Positions 1 through 5,318 of a stretch of 5,318 nt of DNA are shown piece after piece (within the stretch, counting starts at the first letter, position 1; the number at the start of each line of letters is the position of its first letter). The DNA is taken from positions 61,213 to 66,530 of the forward strand of contig DLGL01000074.1 of NCBI GenBank assembly GCA_002482685.1, read 5' to 3'. The notes beneath the pieces are model-generated. The model saw only the letters and a program-made list of their open reading frames with translations. It was not told the origin of the DNA and ran no database searches. Made by a program: the position numbers and the translations under genes. This DNA comes from Bacteriovoracaceae bacterium UBA7695. Lineage in GTDB: Bacteria > Bdellovibrionota > Bacteriovoracia > Bacteriovoracales > Bacteriovoracaceae.

Positions 1-294
1 CAGGTAACGGATTTAAAAGTTGGAATCGTTGACTTATCTGAGAATGGTTTGAGAATTCGCACAACTATTGAGAACGCTGGTCTTTTTCATAAAGGGGCCT
101 TGTTTAAAATCGTCTTGGTCTGTGGCCACGGGCACTTTGAAGAATCTATTCTCTCAGCGATGCATGTTTCAATATCGGCGACTGATCACAAACAAGATGT
201 GACAGTGGGAATGTCTTCAGATATTCCCCTAAGTGGGAAAATTTTTGAGATCCTTCGCGAGAAGATAATGTTCCGCCGTCATACTGCCGCCTGA
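1..294 (+). CDS. PilZ-domain protein, C-terminal part (5' end outside window)
   Basis: The reading frame is open from the first base, so the gene begins upstream; 97 residues are visible. Residues 11-16 read DLSENG, which fits the (D/N)xSxxG motif of PilZ domains, the c-di-GMP receptor fold. The partner RxxxR motif would lie upstream of the window. From this motif to the C terminus the protein is 87 residues long, against 86 in the complete PilZ protein at 1316-2014. The two share the SENG core, a DVxxG strand (around residues 68-72) and a final PLSxxI segment, so they look like diverged paralogues. An internal TTG at 49 could be read as a start, but it lies within the PilZ motif and would destroy the domain. 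The last 16 bases overlap the convergent exporter gene, and no terminator separates them. The family call is fairly safe; the regulated process is unknown. Confidence 0.75.
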   Translation, partial: QVTDLKVGIVDLSENGLRIRTTIENAGLFHKGALFKIVLVCGHGHFEESILSAMHVSISATDHKQDVTVGMSSDIPLSGKIFEILREKIMFRRHTAA

Positions 295-1127
295 GGATTT
301 CGAGCGCTCAGAGCACTTCCTAATGAAGCTGTCATCACACATAAAATCGCCAGCCACTGAGTAAGAGTCAAAGCTTCCTTCAGAACGAGCAGTCCCACCA
401 GTGAGGCGACGGCAGGTTCCAGACTCATTAAGATTCCAAAAGTTTTGGCCGGCATAGTTTTCAGAGAATACATCTCCAGCGAATAGGGGATGGCACTTGA
501 AAGCAGGGCCACACCCACGCCTAGTGGAATGAGGGAGGGATTGAAAATTTTCTCTCCATCTATCCAAAGACCAAAAGGCGCACATACAATCGCGGCAAAT
601 GCCATCCCAATGGCGGCTGCGCAGCCACCGCTTAAATTGGTCGAAGCCTTTTGTCCAAAATGGATATAAAGCCCCCAGAACATCCCCGCTATCAAGGCAA
701 AAGCAATTCCTACCGGATCCAGAGGTGCTGAAAGTTGACTCACCGGCATGACCATATAAATTCCCAGGGCCGCGAGAATAACCCACAAGAAATCAGCTTT
801 TTTCCGTGATCCTAACAATGAAACAGTCAGTGGCCCCAAAAATTCCAGTGTCACCGCCACACCAAGAGGAATTCTTTCTAAAGCAAAATAAAAGGTCAGG
901 TTCATGAAACCCAGAACAGCACCGTAGAAAAAAAGATTTTTGAGATCAGGACCTTGCTTAAATTCTCTCCAGGGTCTCCAGAAGGCCCACAAGATGATAC
1001 TTGCGAAAAAGAGCCTCAAGCTCGTGGTTCCGGCCGCACCTGCAACAGGAAAGAGACCTTTTGCAAAGCTTGCTCCGGTTTGAATAGAGAACATAGCAGC
1101 GATAAGCAGGAGGACAGAGACAAACAT
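279..1127 (-). CDS. rhtA: RhtA-like threonine/homoserine exporter (EamA/DMT family)
   Basis: This 282-residue inner-membrane protein belongs to the drug/metabolite transporter superfamily with two EamA halves and about ten hydrophobic helices (roughly residues 2-22, 32-50, 64-84, 88-107, 111-128, 137-157, 168-187, 198-214, 224-249 and 255-275). It resembles E. coli RhtA, as recalled, along its whole length: SIQTGASFAKGLFP near residue 14, EFLGPL near 95, IPYSLEM near 213 and FGILMSLEPA near 230. RhtA exports threonine and homoserine by proton exchange; the substrate here is inferred and could be another amino acid. The ATG at 1127 starts about nine residues later than in E. coli. It has no usable Shine-Dalgarno, since the nearest AAGG lies 14 bases away, and it directly follows the stop of a small leader ORF, which suggests translational coupling. 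The 3' end overlaps the convergent PilZ gene by 16 bases. Confidence 0.85.
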   Translation of the reverse strand: MFVSVLLLIAAMFSIQTGASFAKGLFPVAGAAGTTSLRLFFASIILWAFWRPWREFKQGPDLKNLFFYGAVLGFMNLTFYFALERIPLGVAVTLEFLGPLTVSLLGSRKKADFLWVILAALGIYMVMPVSQLSAPLDPVGIAFALIAGMFWGLYIHFGQKASTNLSGGCAAAIGMAFAAIVCAPFGLWIDGEKIFNPSLIPLGVGVALLSSAIPYSLEMYSLKTMPAKTFGILMSLEPAVASLVGLLVLKEALTLTQWLAILCVMTASLGSALSARNPQAAV

Positions 1128-1196
1128 TTAGAGGACTGTGGCCTTAACCAGGACTGATAGCAATAGTAGGCCAAGAGCTAGAAGAGATATTTTCAT
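1128..1196 (-). CDS. Leucine-rich 22-residue leader peptide upstream of rhtA
   Basis: This short ORF begins with ATG at 1196 and ends with TAA at 1130-1128, immediately before and in the same frame as the ATG of the exporter. A good Shine-Dalgarno (AAAGG, 1207-1203) stands six bases upstream, whereas the exporter has none. The peptide is hydrophobic and has nine leucines in 22 residues, including four in a row at residues 10-13 encoded CTA CTA TTG CTA, followed by a Lys and a Thr near the end. Two readings fit. It may be a regulatory leader whose translation controls or couples to exporter synthesis, in the manner of leucine-sensing leaders. Or it may be a small membrane peptide, for which high leucine content is ordinary. 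A six-base inverted repeat (1168-1173 with 1139-1144) could form a hairpin within it. No terminator-type attenuator fits, because stop and start codons abut. The product is not a recognised family. Confidence 0.5.
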   Translation of the reverse strand: MKISLLALGLLLLSVLVKATVL

Positions 1197-1217
1197 CAGA
1201 AACCTTTAAATATTGGA

Positions 1218-1223
1218 TATAAT
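1218..1223 (+). promoter_or_regulatory. Possible -10 box for the downstream PilZ gene
   Basis: TATAAT matches the -10 consensus perfectly on the plus strand and would start a transcript near 1230 with a leader of about 86 bases to the ATG at 1316. No recognisable -35 hexamer lies 16-18 bases upstream and there is no exact extended -10 TGn, so this rests on one hexamer in an A/T-rich stretch. It would make the divergent transcription units face each other across the 32-bp palindrome. Confidence 0.25.
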
Positions 1224-1225
1224 AG

Positions 1226-1254
1226 AATTTAGCCCCCTCATAGATCTCCGTCAA
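1226..1254 (-). promoter_or_regulatory. Candidate sigma-70 promoter of the leader/rhtA unit
   Basis: Reading the minus strand, TTGACG (1254-1249, five of six to the -35 consensus) is followed after exactly 17 bases by TAAATT (1231-1226, four of six to the -10 consensus). Transcription would start near 1219, giving a leader of about 20 bases before the ATG at 1196. A second A/T-rich hexamer, TATTAT (1224-1219), has no matching -35. The -35 box touches the 32-bp palindrome at 1255-1286, so a protein bound there could act on this promoter. Confidence 0.5.
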
Positions 1255-1286
1255 ACACTCTTATTAAAAATTTTCATTACGAGTGT
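1255..1286. promoter_or_regulatory. 32-bp imperfect palindrome, candidate operator
   Basis: ACACTC (1255-1260) and GAGTGT (1281-1286) form perfect outer arms around a central AAAATTTT (1267-1274). Both share one centre of symmetry between 1270 and 1271. Over the 16-base half-sites, 13 positions match. The dyad lies between the divergent leader/rhtA and pilZ units. It abuts the -35 box of the minus-strand promoter and ends 30 bases before the chosen ATG of the plus-strand gene. Odd-looking internal mismatches make it a poorer RNA hairpin than a DNA-binding site for a dimeric regulator. The regulator is not identified. Confidence 0.45.
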
Positions 1287-1304
1287 CGATAGAAGGATTC
1301 ATAC

Positions 1305-1309
1305 AAGGA
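1305..1309 (+). promoter_or_regulatory. Shine-Dalgarno deciding the PilZ gene start at 1316
   Basis: AAGGA stands six bases before the ATG at 1316. The in-frame GTG at 1283 has only A/T-rich sequence without purine-rich complement upstream and lies inside the 32-bp palindrome, so the shorter 232-residue product is preferred. Confidence 0.7.
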
Positions 1310-1315
1310 TGTTGT

Positions 1316-2014
1316 ATGGACTTTTCTAAGCTTGAAGCTCTTGAAAAATTCACAGAAATTGTCGCCGCTCTAGAAAGAGGGGCTTCTCACGGTGGAGACT
1401 TATGGCAGGCGAATTTAGCTGGGGAGAAGATGATCTTCCAGTTAAGCCATATTAAAATTGATATTCTCCATAATCAGCTTACCCTTAAAACAAAGTCCCA
1501 TCTGTATGTTGACCCCAGGTTCCCCATTTTCATCAGACTTCGGTACAGAAACCTCATCTTCCGTCTCTCCCCCCAAGAGTTTGAGGTCAGTGATGATGAT
1601 CTCGTTTGCAAAATTCCTCACGAGGCGCGGGCCTTGGCGAGCAGAACCACTGACAGGTATGTGCTTCCGCAAGACTCAGACATCTCCCTTTCTCTTAAGC
1701 GTTTTGCCCGGCATGTGAAGGAGAGCACTCCTATGCTTGAAGTCCGAATTATCGATGTTTCTGAAAATGGAATTGGAATTCTTCTCTCAGGGGGAAATAG
1801 AAATTTTCTCAATACCTATGACCATCTATGGATTAAGGCCATTAACCACGAGCGGCTCACCTGCGATATATTGGGAACGGTTTTGTATGTGGCACCAAAA
1901 AGCCAACGGGTTAAAAGAACTGACGTGAGACTTGGGCTAAGTTTAGCTTCACCTTTAAGCTGGGAGATCTATCAAGGGTTGAAGAGAAAATGCCGCATTG
2001 TTTTGTCTGCGTGA
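1316..2014 (+). CDS. PilZ-domain c-di-GMP-binding protein
   Basis: This is a predicted cytoplasmic protein of 232 residues with no signal peptide or membrane segment. The C-terminal half carries both PilZ signatures: RTTDR at residues 110-114 (RxxxR) and DVSENG at 147-152 ((D/N)xSxxG), spaced as in c-di-GMP receptors. Binding of the dinucleotide is therefore likely. The first 100 or so residues, ending in an IPHEARA segment before the RxxxR motif, resemble the N-terminal beta domain seen in YcgR-like proteins, but I cannot name it with certainty. Such proteins control flagellar rotation, exopolysaccharide or, in Bdellovibrio, predatory motility; which one applies here is unknown. The start at 1316 is chosen for its Shine-Dalgarno; an extended GTG start at 1283 is less likely. 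It is a diverged paralogue of the truncated PilZ gene at the left edge. The protease gene follows after 96 bases on the same strand. Confidence 0.82.
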   Translation: MDFSKLEALEKFTEIVAALERGASHGGDLWQANLAGEKMIFQLSHIKIDILHNQLTLKTKSHLYVDPRFPIFIRLRYRNLIFRLSPQEFEVSDDDLVCKIPHEARALASRTTDRYVLPQDSDISLSLKRFARHVKESTPMLEVRIIDVSENGIGILLSGGNRNFLNTYDHLWIKAINHERLTCDILGTVLYVAPKSQRVKRTDVRLGLSLASPLSWEIYQGLKRKCRIVLSA

Positions 2015-2064
2015 AGCTAGAAATGATTCAACTAAAGTTGGTTTTGAAGCAGATGCTTTTTGAT

Positions 2065-2092
2065 TAAAGAAATCCGGGTCTTTAGCCGATAG
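2065..2092 (+). promoter_or_regulatory. Possible sigma-28 (FliA) promoter for the protease gene
   Basis: TAAAGAAA begins at 2065 and GCCGATAG lies at 2085-2092. The second box matches seven of eight bases of the flagellar-sigma -10 consensus GCCGATAA, and the first matches the TAAAG core of the -35. The spacer between the eight-base boxes is 12 rather than the usual 11. The start point would fall near 2099, just ahead of the Shine-Dalgarno at 2101-2105, so the leader would be very short. The rest of the 96-base gap between pilZ and the protease (2015-2110) holds two weak four-base hairpins (2029-2040 and 2047-2058) and no convincing sigma-70 promoter. Confidence 0.4.
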
Positions 2093-2110
2093 GCGTGCTC
2101 AAGGATATTC

Positions 2111-2863
2111 ATGAAGCTTCTCTCTTTGCTCTTCTTCTCATTTTCTGTCTTTGCTTCGTTTGAGGCAGAACTCAGTAGTTGTATCGGAAACGGTATCGAG
2201 ACCTCAGGCTTTAAACCTGTGGTGCTCCTGGAGTTCCGTGCAGGACCTAAGAGCTCGGAAGCCATCTGTTCAGGAACGATCATCCGCCCGGGAGTGATTC
2301 TTACGGCGGCCCACTGTCTGTGTGCAGGGGTAAAAGATTTAAAAATTAATGGAACTCCGGTTCAGGAGTTTAAGGCCAAAGGTCATCCTAAATTTGATTG
2401 CACTCTGAAAGATAAGTCCGCTCATATAAATGATGTGGCCCTCATATCTGTCCCGGAGAGTAAGGCGAGGGGAGAGATGGAAAAACTGGGAACTTATAAT
2501 GTCGCCAGCGATCCAGTAAAAAAAGGTGAGCAAGTTATACTCACAGGTTTCGGAATGAATAAGATGTGGCATTTTTATTTACTTGCCTCATATGGTGGTG
2601 AAGGAAAAAAACGCTATGGAGTAAACACTGTGGATAGCGTGGGAAATATCATCACGGTATCAGGAACCACGGTCGAAGAAGAGAAGAAGGGCAGAGACGT
2701 AACTGCCTTGATTGGAGATTCAGGTGGTGCTGTATTGAATAAGAAAGGTGAAATCGTGGGTGTTCTTTCAAAGACCAGCATGACGGGTTATCGGACCGCG
2801 GTTAATAAAATTATTCCTGTTAACCGGGCAGATGTTCAAAAATTCATTAATAAAGATCCATAA
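2111..2863 (+). CDS. Secreted trypsin-like (S1 family) serine protease
   Basis: This 250-residue protein starts at an ATG with AAGGA five bases upstream. A hydrophobic N terminus (K2, then residues 3-17) looks like a Sec signal peptide, with likely cleavage after Ala15 or Ala19. LSSC at 21-24 resembles a lipobox but follows two glutamates, so lipoprotein processing is doubtful. The S1 catalytic triad is complete: His68 in TAAHC, Asp108 in NDVALI and Ser204 in GDSGG. Cys53 and Cys69 match the conserved histidine-loop disulfide. The residue six before the catalytic serine, Asp in trypsin, is Thr198 here, and the usual cysteine four before it is Leu200. The cleavage preference is therefore probably not after Arg/Lys, and the second conserved disulfide is absent. 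No clear propeptide activation site (R/K-IVGG) is present. The role is likely extracellular or periplasmic proteolysis; predators of this group carry many such enzymes. The stop codon touches the opposing sdh terminator. Confidence 0.85.
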   Translation: MKLLSLLFFSFSVFASFEAELSSCIGNGIETSGFKPVVLLEFRAGPKSSEAICSGTIIRPGVILTAAHCLCAGVKDLKINGTPVQEFKAKGHPKFDCTLKDKSAHINDVALISVPESKARGEMEKLGTYNVASDPVKKGEQVILTGFGMNKMWHFYLLASYGGEGKKRYGVNTVDSVGNIITVSGTTVEEEKKGRDVTALIGDSGGAVLNKKGEIVGVLSKTSMTGYRTAVNKIIPVNRADVQKFINKDP

Positions 2864-2887
2864 AAAAAGGGAGCCTTGCAGCTCCCT
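2862..2887 (-). terminator. Intrinsic terminator of the sdh operon
   Basis: Read on the minus strand, a perfect seven-base stem (AGGGAGC / GCTCCCT) with a six-base loop TGCAAG is followed directly by a run of seven T in total, the first being the last base of the stem. It starts seven bases after the sdhB stop codon. On the plus strand the same stem is followed only by TGATTTATT, so it would be a weaker terminator for the converging protease gene, whose TAA (2861-2863) overlaps the T run. Confidence 0.88.
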
Positions 2888-2893
2888 GATTTA

Positions 2894-3679
2894 TTAACCT
2901 TCGCCTGTGCGAGTTTTCTCGTGATAAGTGAACGCCGCTTTCAGATACTCTCTGTTCATGCGAGCAATGTGCTCGATCGAAATGCTTTTCGGACAAGTCG
3001 CTTCACACTCAGCGTGAGTGGTACAGTTTCCAAAACCAAGAGCATCATGTTCGTGAACCATATTCAGTGCACGAAGAGGGGCTTCTGGTTGACCCTGTGG
3101 AAGAAGAGCGAGTTGAGAAATTTTTGCTCCCATGAAAAGCATTCCTGAACCGTTCGGGCAGCTTGCAACACAAGCTCCACAACCGATACAAGCAGCTGCA
3201 TCCATGGCTTCATCAGCAACAGGTTTTGGAATCAAAACAGCGTTTCCGTCCTGAGCGTTTCCAGTAGAAGCGGTGATATATCCACCCTTCATCATAACTT
3301 TATCCATCGCTGAACGATCTACTGCTAGATCTTTAACGATAGGGAAGGCCATGGCGCGGAAGGGTTCAATAACGATGGTGTCGTTATTCTTATAAAGGCG
3401 CATGTGAACCTGACAAGTTGTCGTGTTCTTGTAACCACCGTGAGCTTTACCATCAATCATCATTGAGCACATTCCGCAAATTCCTTCACGGCAGTCGTGG
3501 TCAAAAGCAATTGGATCTTCACCTTTGCGAACTAGTTGTTCGTTAAGGACGTCGATCATCTCTAAGAAAGACATATCAGGAGAGACGTGTTCAACACGGT
3601 AATCAACTAATTTACCTTCAGTCTTCTCGCCTTTTTGGCGCCAGATTTTGAGGTTTAAGGTCATATTTTCAGAGCTCAT
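2894..3679 (-). CDS. sdhB: Succinate dehydrogenase iron-sulfur subunit
   Basis: SdhB passes electrons from the flavin of SdhA to quinone at the membrane anchor (complex II, cytoplasmic face of the inner membrane). The 261-residue protein has every cluster ligand: Cys63, Cys68, Cys71 and Cys89 for the [2Fe-2S] ferredoxin-like domain; Cys164, Cys167, Cys170 and Cys229 for [4Fe-4S]; Cys174, Cys219 and Cys225 for [3Fe-4S], by analogy with E. coli SdhB. The cysteine that replaces Ser/Glu variants in some fumarate reductases gives no reason to favour the reverse reaction. The sequence around DISFLEMIDVLNEQL-like residues 35-50 and the LNLKIWRQ start resembles the Bacteroidota/Bdellovibrio type rather than the E. 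coli type, as judged from memory. Its ATG follows the sdhA stop by nine bases, with the Shine-Dalgarno overlapping that stop. It is the last gene of the operon. Confidence 0.95.
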   Translation of the reverse strand: MSSENMTLNLKIWRQKGEKTEGKLVDYRVEHVSPDMSFLEMIDVLNEQLVRKGEDPIAFDHDCREGICGMCSMMIDGKAHGGYKNTTTCQVHMRLYKNNDTIVIEPFRAMAFPIVKDLAVDRSAMDKVMMKGGYITASTGNAQDGNAVLIPKPVADEAMDAAACIGCGACVASCPNGSGMLFMGAKISQLALLPQGQPEAPLRALNMVHEHDALGFGNCTTHAECEATCPKSISIEHIARMNREYLKAAFTYHEKTRTGEG

Positions 3680-3682
3680 GGT

Positions 3683-3690
3683 CTCTCCTT
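3683..3690 (-). promoter_or_regulatory. sdhB ribosome binding site merged with the sdhA stop codon
   Basis: On the minus strand AAGGAGAG supplies a near-perfect Shine-Dalgarno whose first two A residues are the last bases of the sdhA TAA. Ribosomes terminating on sdhA therefore end exactly on the sdhB initiation region, which supports one transcript and translational coupling of the two subunits. Confidence 0.8.
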
Positions 3691-5318
3691 ATTTGTACGA
3701 ACGTGTTGCGAGTTGAAGGTATTCAAATTTAAGATCTTCCTTATGACGGATAGGGCTTGAATTTGTACCTGTGTATTCCCAGACGGCTACGTGAGCAAAG
3801 TTTTCATCGTCACGAACGGCTTCCCCATCTTGAGTTTGATACTCTTCACGGAAGTGACCTCCACAAGACTCATTACGTTGCAAAGCATCCATAGCCATAA
3901 GTTGACCCAACTCAATTAAATCAGCAACTCTTAAAGCTTTTTCTAACTGAGGGTTCAATTCTTCATTAGTACCTGGAACATAAACATCTTTAAAGAAATC
4001 CTCCTTTAATTGAGCAATTTCAGAAATAGCTTCTTTTAAACCTGCTTCATTTCTAGCCATTCCAACCTTATTCCACATGATCAAACCTAATTTTTTATGG
4101 AAATAATCAACGGATTTAGAACCATTATTGTTCAAAAATTTACTAATGGAATCTTTAACTCTTGATTCTGCTTCTGCAAACTCTGGAGAATCCGTAGAAA
4201 TTTTTCCTGTTCTAATTTCGTCAGCTAAATAATTAGAGATCGTATATGGTAATACAAAATAACCATCCGCTAAACCTTGCATTAAAGCTGAAGCCCCTAA
4301 ACGGTTAGCTCCGTGATCTGAGAAGTTTGCCTCTCCTGCTACGAAACATCCCGGAATTGTTGACTGTAAGTTGTAATCTACCCAAACACCACCCATAGTA
4401 TAGTGAACTGCTGGATAAATTTTCATTGGTGTTTCATAGGGATTCTCATCGGTAATTTTTTGATACATTGTAAACAAGTTACCGTATTTCTCTTCCAACC
4501 AAGCTTTACCTAATTTAGTAATTTCTTCTGGTGTTGGATTATGATTTCCTTTAGCATATGCTGCTTGCTTTCCTTTATTTTGAATTTCAGTAGAAAAATC
4601 TAAATAAACACCTTCATTAGTATCATTAGCTTCAATTCCATAACCGGCATCACAACGCTCTTTAGCTGCTCTCGAAGCAACGTCACGTGGTACTAAGTTA
4701 CCAAATGCTGGATATCTTCTCTCTAAGAAGTAATCTCTATCCTCTTCTGCAATTTGTGTTGGTTTTAATTTACCCGCTCTGATTGCTTCTGCATCTTCTT
4801 TCTTCTTTGGAACCCATATACGCCCAGAGTTACGTAACGACTCAGACATTAAAGTCAATTTAGCTTGATTTGTTCCATGAACAGGGATACAAGTTGGGTG
4901 AATTTGAACGAAACATGGATTAGCAAACAAAGCTCCTTGTTTGTGAATTTTCCAAGCAGCAGTTACATTACTTCCCATAGCATTTGTGGAAAGAAAATAC
5001 ACATTACCATAACCCCCCGATGCAATAACAACAGCATGAGCAGAATGTCTTTCAATTTCTCCTGTAACTAAATCACGTGCAATAATTCCTCGAGCCTTAC
5101 CGTCAATTTTAACCAATTCTAACATTTCGTGTCGGCTGTACATTTTTACACGGCCTAAACCAATTTGTCTCGATAAAGCAGAATAGGCTCCTAATAATAA
5201 TTGTTGTCCTGTTTGTCCAGCAGCATAAAAAGTACGTTGTACTTGAGTTCCACCAAACGAACGATTGTCAAGCATTCCACCATATTCACGTGCAAAAGGA
5301 ACACCTTGAGCCACACAT
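3689..5318 (-). CDS. sdhA: Succinate dehydrogenase flavoprotein subunit, partial (N terminus outside window)
   Basis: SdhA oxidises succinate to fumarate at a covalently bound FAD in complex II of the citric acid cycle. The frame stays open to the window edge: the codon before the GTG at 5314 is TGT, and [14 protein letters not shown] is internal sequence in relatives. The GTG is thus not a start, and roughly 120-130 N-terminal residues, with the FAD dinucleotide fold and flavinylated histidine, lie outside. Counting from Val at 5314, the active-site set is visible: His139 and Thr141 in HPTCIP, Arg210 in VPRDV, His304 in PAVHYTMGG and Arg338 in GANRLGA. The insert around residues 165-200 and the [12 protein letters not shown] segment are typical of the Bacteroidota-like class. 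To the right of about 3930 the gene is A/T-rich with TTA, AGA and GCT codons; its last 70 or so codons use CTT, CTC, CGT and GCC like sdhB. This is a possible recombination or assembly join. The membrane anchor gene sdhC would be expected upstream. Confidence 0.93.
   Translation of the reverse strand, partial: CVAQGVPFAREYGGMLDNRSFGGTQVQRTFYAAGQTGQQLLLGAYSALSRQIGLGRVKMYSRHEMLELVKIDGKARGIIARDLVTGEIERHSAHAVVIASGGYGNVYFLSTNAMGSNVTAAWKIHKQGALFANPCFVQIHPTCIPVHGTNQAKLTLMSESLRNSGRIWVPKKKEDAEAIRAGKLKPTQIAEEDRDYFLERRYPAFGNLVPRDVASRAAKERCDAGYGIEANDTNEGVYLDFSTEIQNKGKQAAYAKGNHNPTPEEITKLGKAWLEEKYGNLFTMYQKITDENPYETPMKIYPAVHYTMGGVWVDYNLQSTIPGCFVAGEANFSDHGANRLGASALMQGLADGYFVLPYTISNYLADEIRTGKISTDSPEFAEAESRVKDSISKFLNNNGSKSVDYFHKKLGLIMWNKVGMARNEAGLKEAISEIAQLKEDFFKDVYVPGTNEELNPQLEKALRVADLIELGQLMAMDALQRNESCGGHFREEYQTQDGEAVRDDENFAHVAVWEYTGTNSSPIRHKEDLKFEYLQLATRSYK
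3850..3960. other. Composition and codon-use break inside sdhA
   Basis: Hand counts of 60-base blocks give about 48% and 45% GC for 3781-3840 and 3841-3900, then 35% (3901-3960), 30% (3961-4020), 23% (4081-4140), 27% (4201-4260) and about 29% (4501-4620). One conserved block at 4261-4320 rises to 48%. Leucine codons switch from TTA/TTG to CTT/CTC, and arginine from a mix with AGA to only CGT, in the same place. The switch coincides with the strongly conserved [14 protein letters not shown] block, where two homologous genes could recombine or be joined wrongly. The exact point cannot be set from one sequence. Confidence 0.5.

Noticed and set aside
49..294. A TTG-started 81-residue gene at the left edge
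   Set aside because: The frame is open to base 1 and the TTG lies inside the PilZ DxSxxG motif, so this is the end of a longer gene.
229..786. 185-residue minus-strand ORF
   Set aside because: It lies in another frame of the well-supported exporter gene, and its translation has no membrane pattern or recognisable domain.
1283..1315. GTG start giving the PilZ protein 11 extra residues
   Set aside because: There is no Shine-Dalgarno before it and it lies within the palindrome; the ATG at 1316 has AAGGA at the right distance.
2029..2058. Terminator after the PilZ gene (stems CAAC/GTTG and AAGC/GCTT followed by short T runs)
   Set aside because: Each stem has only four pairs and low GC, so neither is a convincing intrinsic terminator; read-through into the protease gene remains possible.
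2171..2182. Lipobox LSSC making the protease a lipoprotein
   Set aside because: Two glutamates lie between the hydrophobic core and the cysteine, which is unlike a lipoprotein signal; ordinary signal peptidase cleavage fits better.
4865..5071. 68-residue plus-strand ORF inside sdhA
   Set aside because: It is antisense to conserved sdhA codons, has no ribosome site and shows no family resemblance.
3689..5314. sdhA as a complete 541-residue protein starting at the GTG at 5314
   Set aside because: The preceding codon is in frame and matches internal SdhA sequence; the FAD-binding N terminus is missing, so the gene is cut by the window edge.
1..5318. CRISPR array, tRNA, rRNA, insertion sequence or phage elements
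   Set aside because: No spaced repeats, tRNA-like folds, transposase-like frames or terminal repeats were seen on either strand.

Overview
The window looks like a chromosomal segment of a Gram-negative, predatory-type bacterium of the Bdellovibrionota (Bdellovibrio/Bacteriovorax relatives). This is inferred from the mix of genes: two PilZ proteins, a secreted trypsin-like protease, a possible flagellar-sigma promoter, and a succinate dehydrogenase of the type shared with Bacteroidota. No rRNA or marker gene settles the taxonomy. Most of the window is roughly 43-50% GC by hand count. The part of sdhA to the right of about position 3930 falls to about 35%.

Left part (1-1315). The 3' end of a PilZ-domain gene (plus strand, start outside the window) converges on and overlaps an rhtA-like amino-acid exporter gene (minus strand). 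The exporter has no Shine-Dalgarno sequence. Its ATG directly follows the stop codon of a 22-codon leucine-rich leader ORF, which has its own Shine-Dalgarno and a plausible promoter. A 32-bp imperfect palindrome sits between this promoter and the next gene and is a candidate operator.

Middle part (1316-2893). A complete second PilZ protein (plus strand), clearly a diverged relative of the truncated one, is followed by a secreted S1-family serine protease with an intact catalytic triad but no trypsin-type specificity aspartate. A sigma-28-like promoter may precede the protease gene. A strong intrinsic terminator read on the minus strand closes the region and ends the sdh operon coming from the right.

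Right part (2894-5318). The minus-strand operon sdhA-sdhB encodes the flavoprotein and iron-sulfur subunits of succinate dehydrogenase. The sdhA stop codon merges into the sdhB ribosome binding site. sdhA is cut by the window edge and lacks its N-terminal FAD-binding part. Composition and codon use inside sdhA change abruptly near the conserved block at about 3850-3930. This suggests either a mosaic gene from recent recombination with a low-GC (Bacteroidota-like) donor or a chimeric assembly join.

The genes form no single obvious system. The most unusual items are the sdhA composition break, the leucine-rich leader coupled to the exporter, the 32-bp dyad, and the PilZ pair flanking the exporter.
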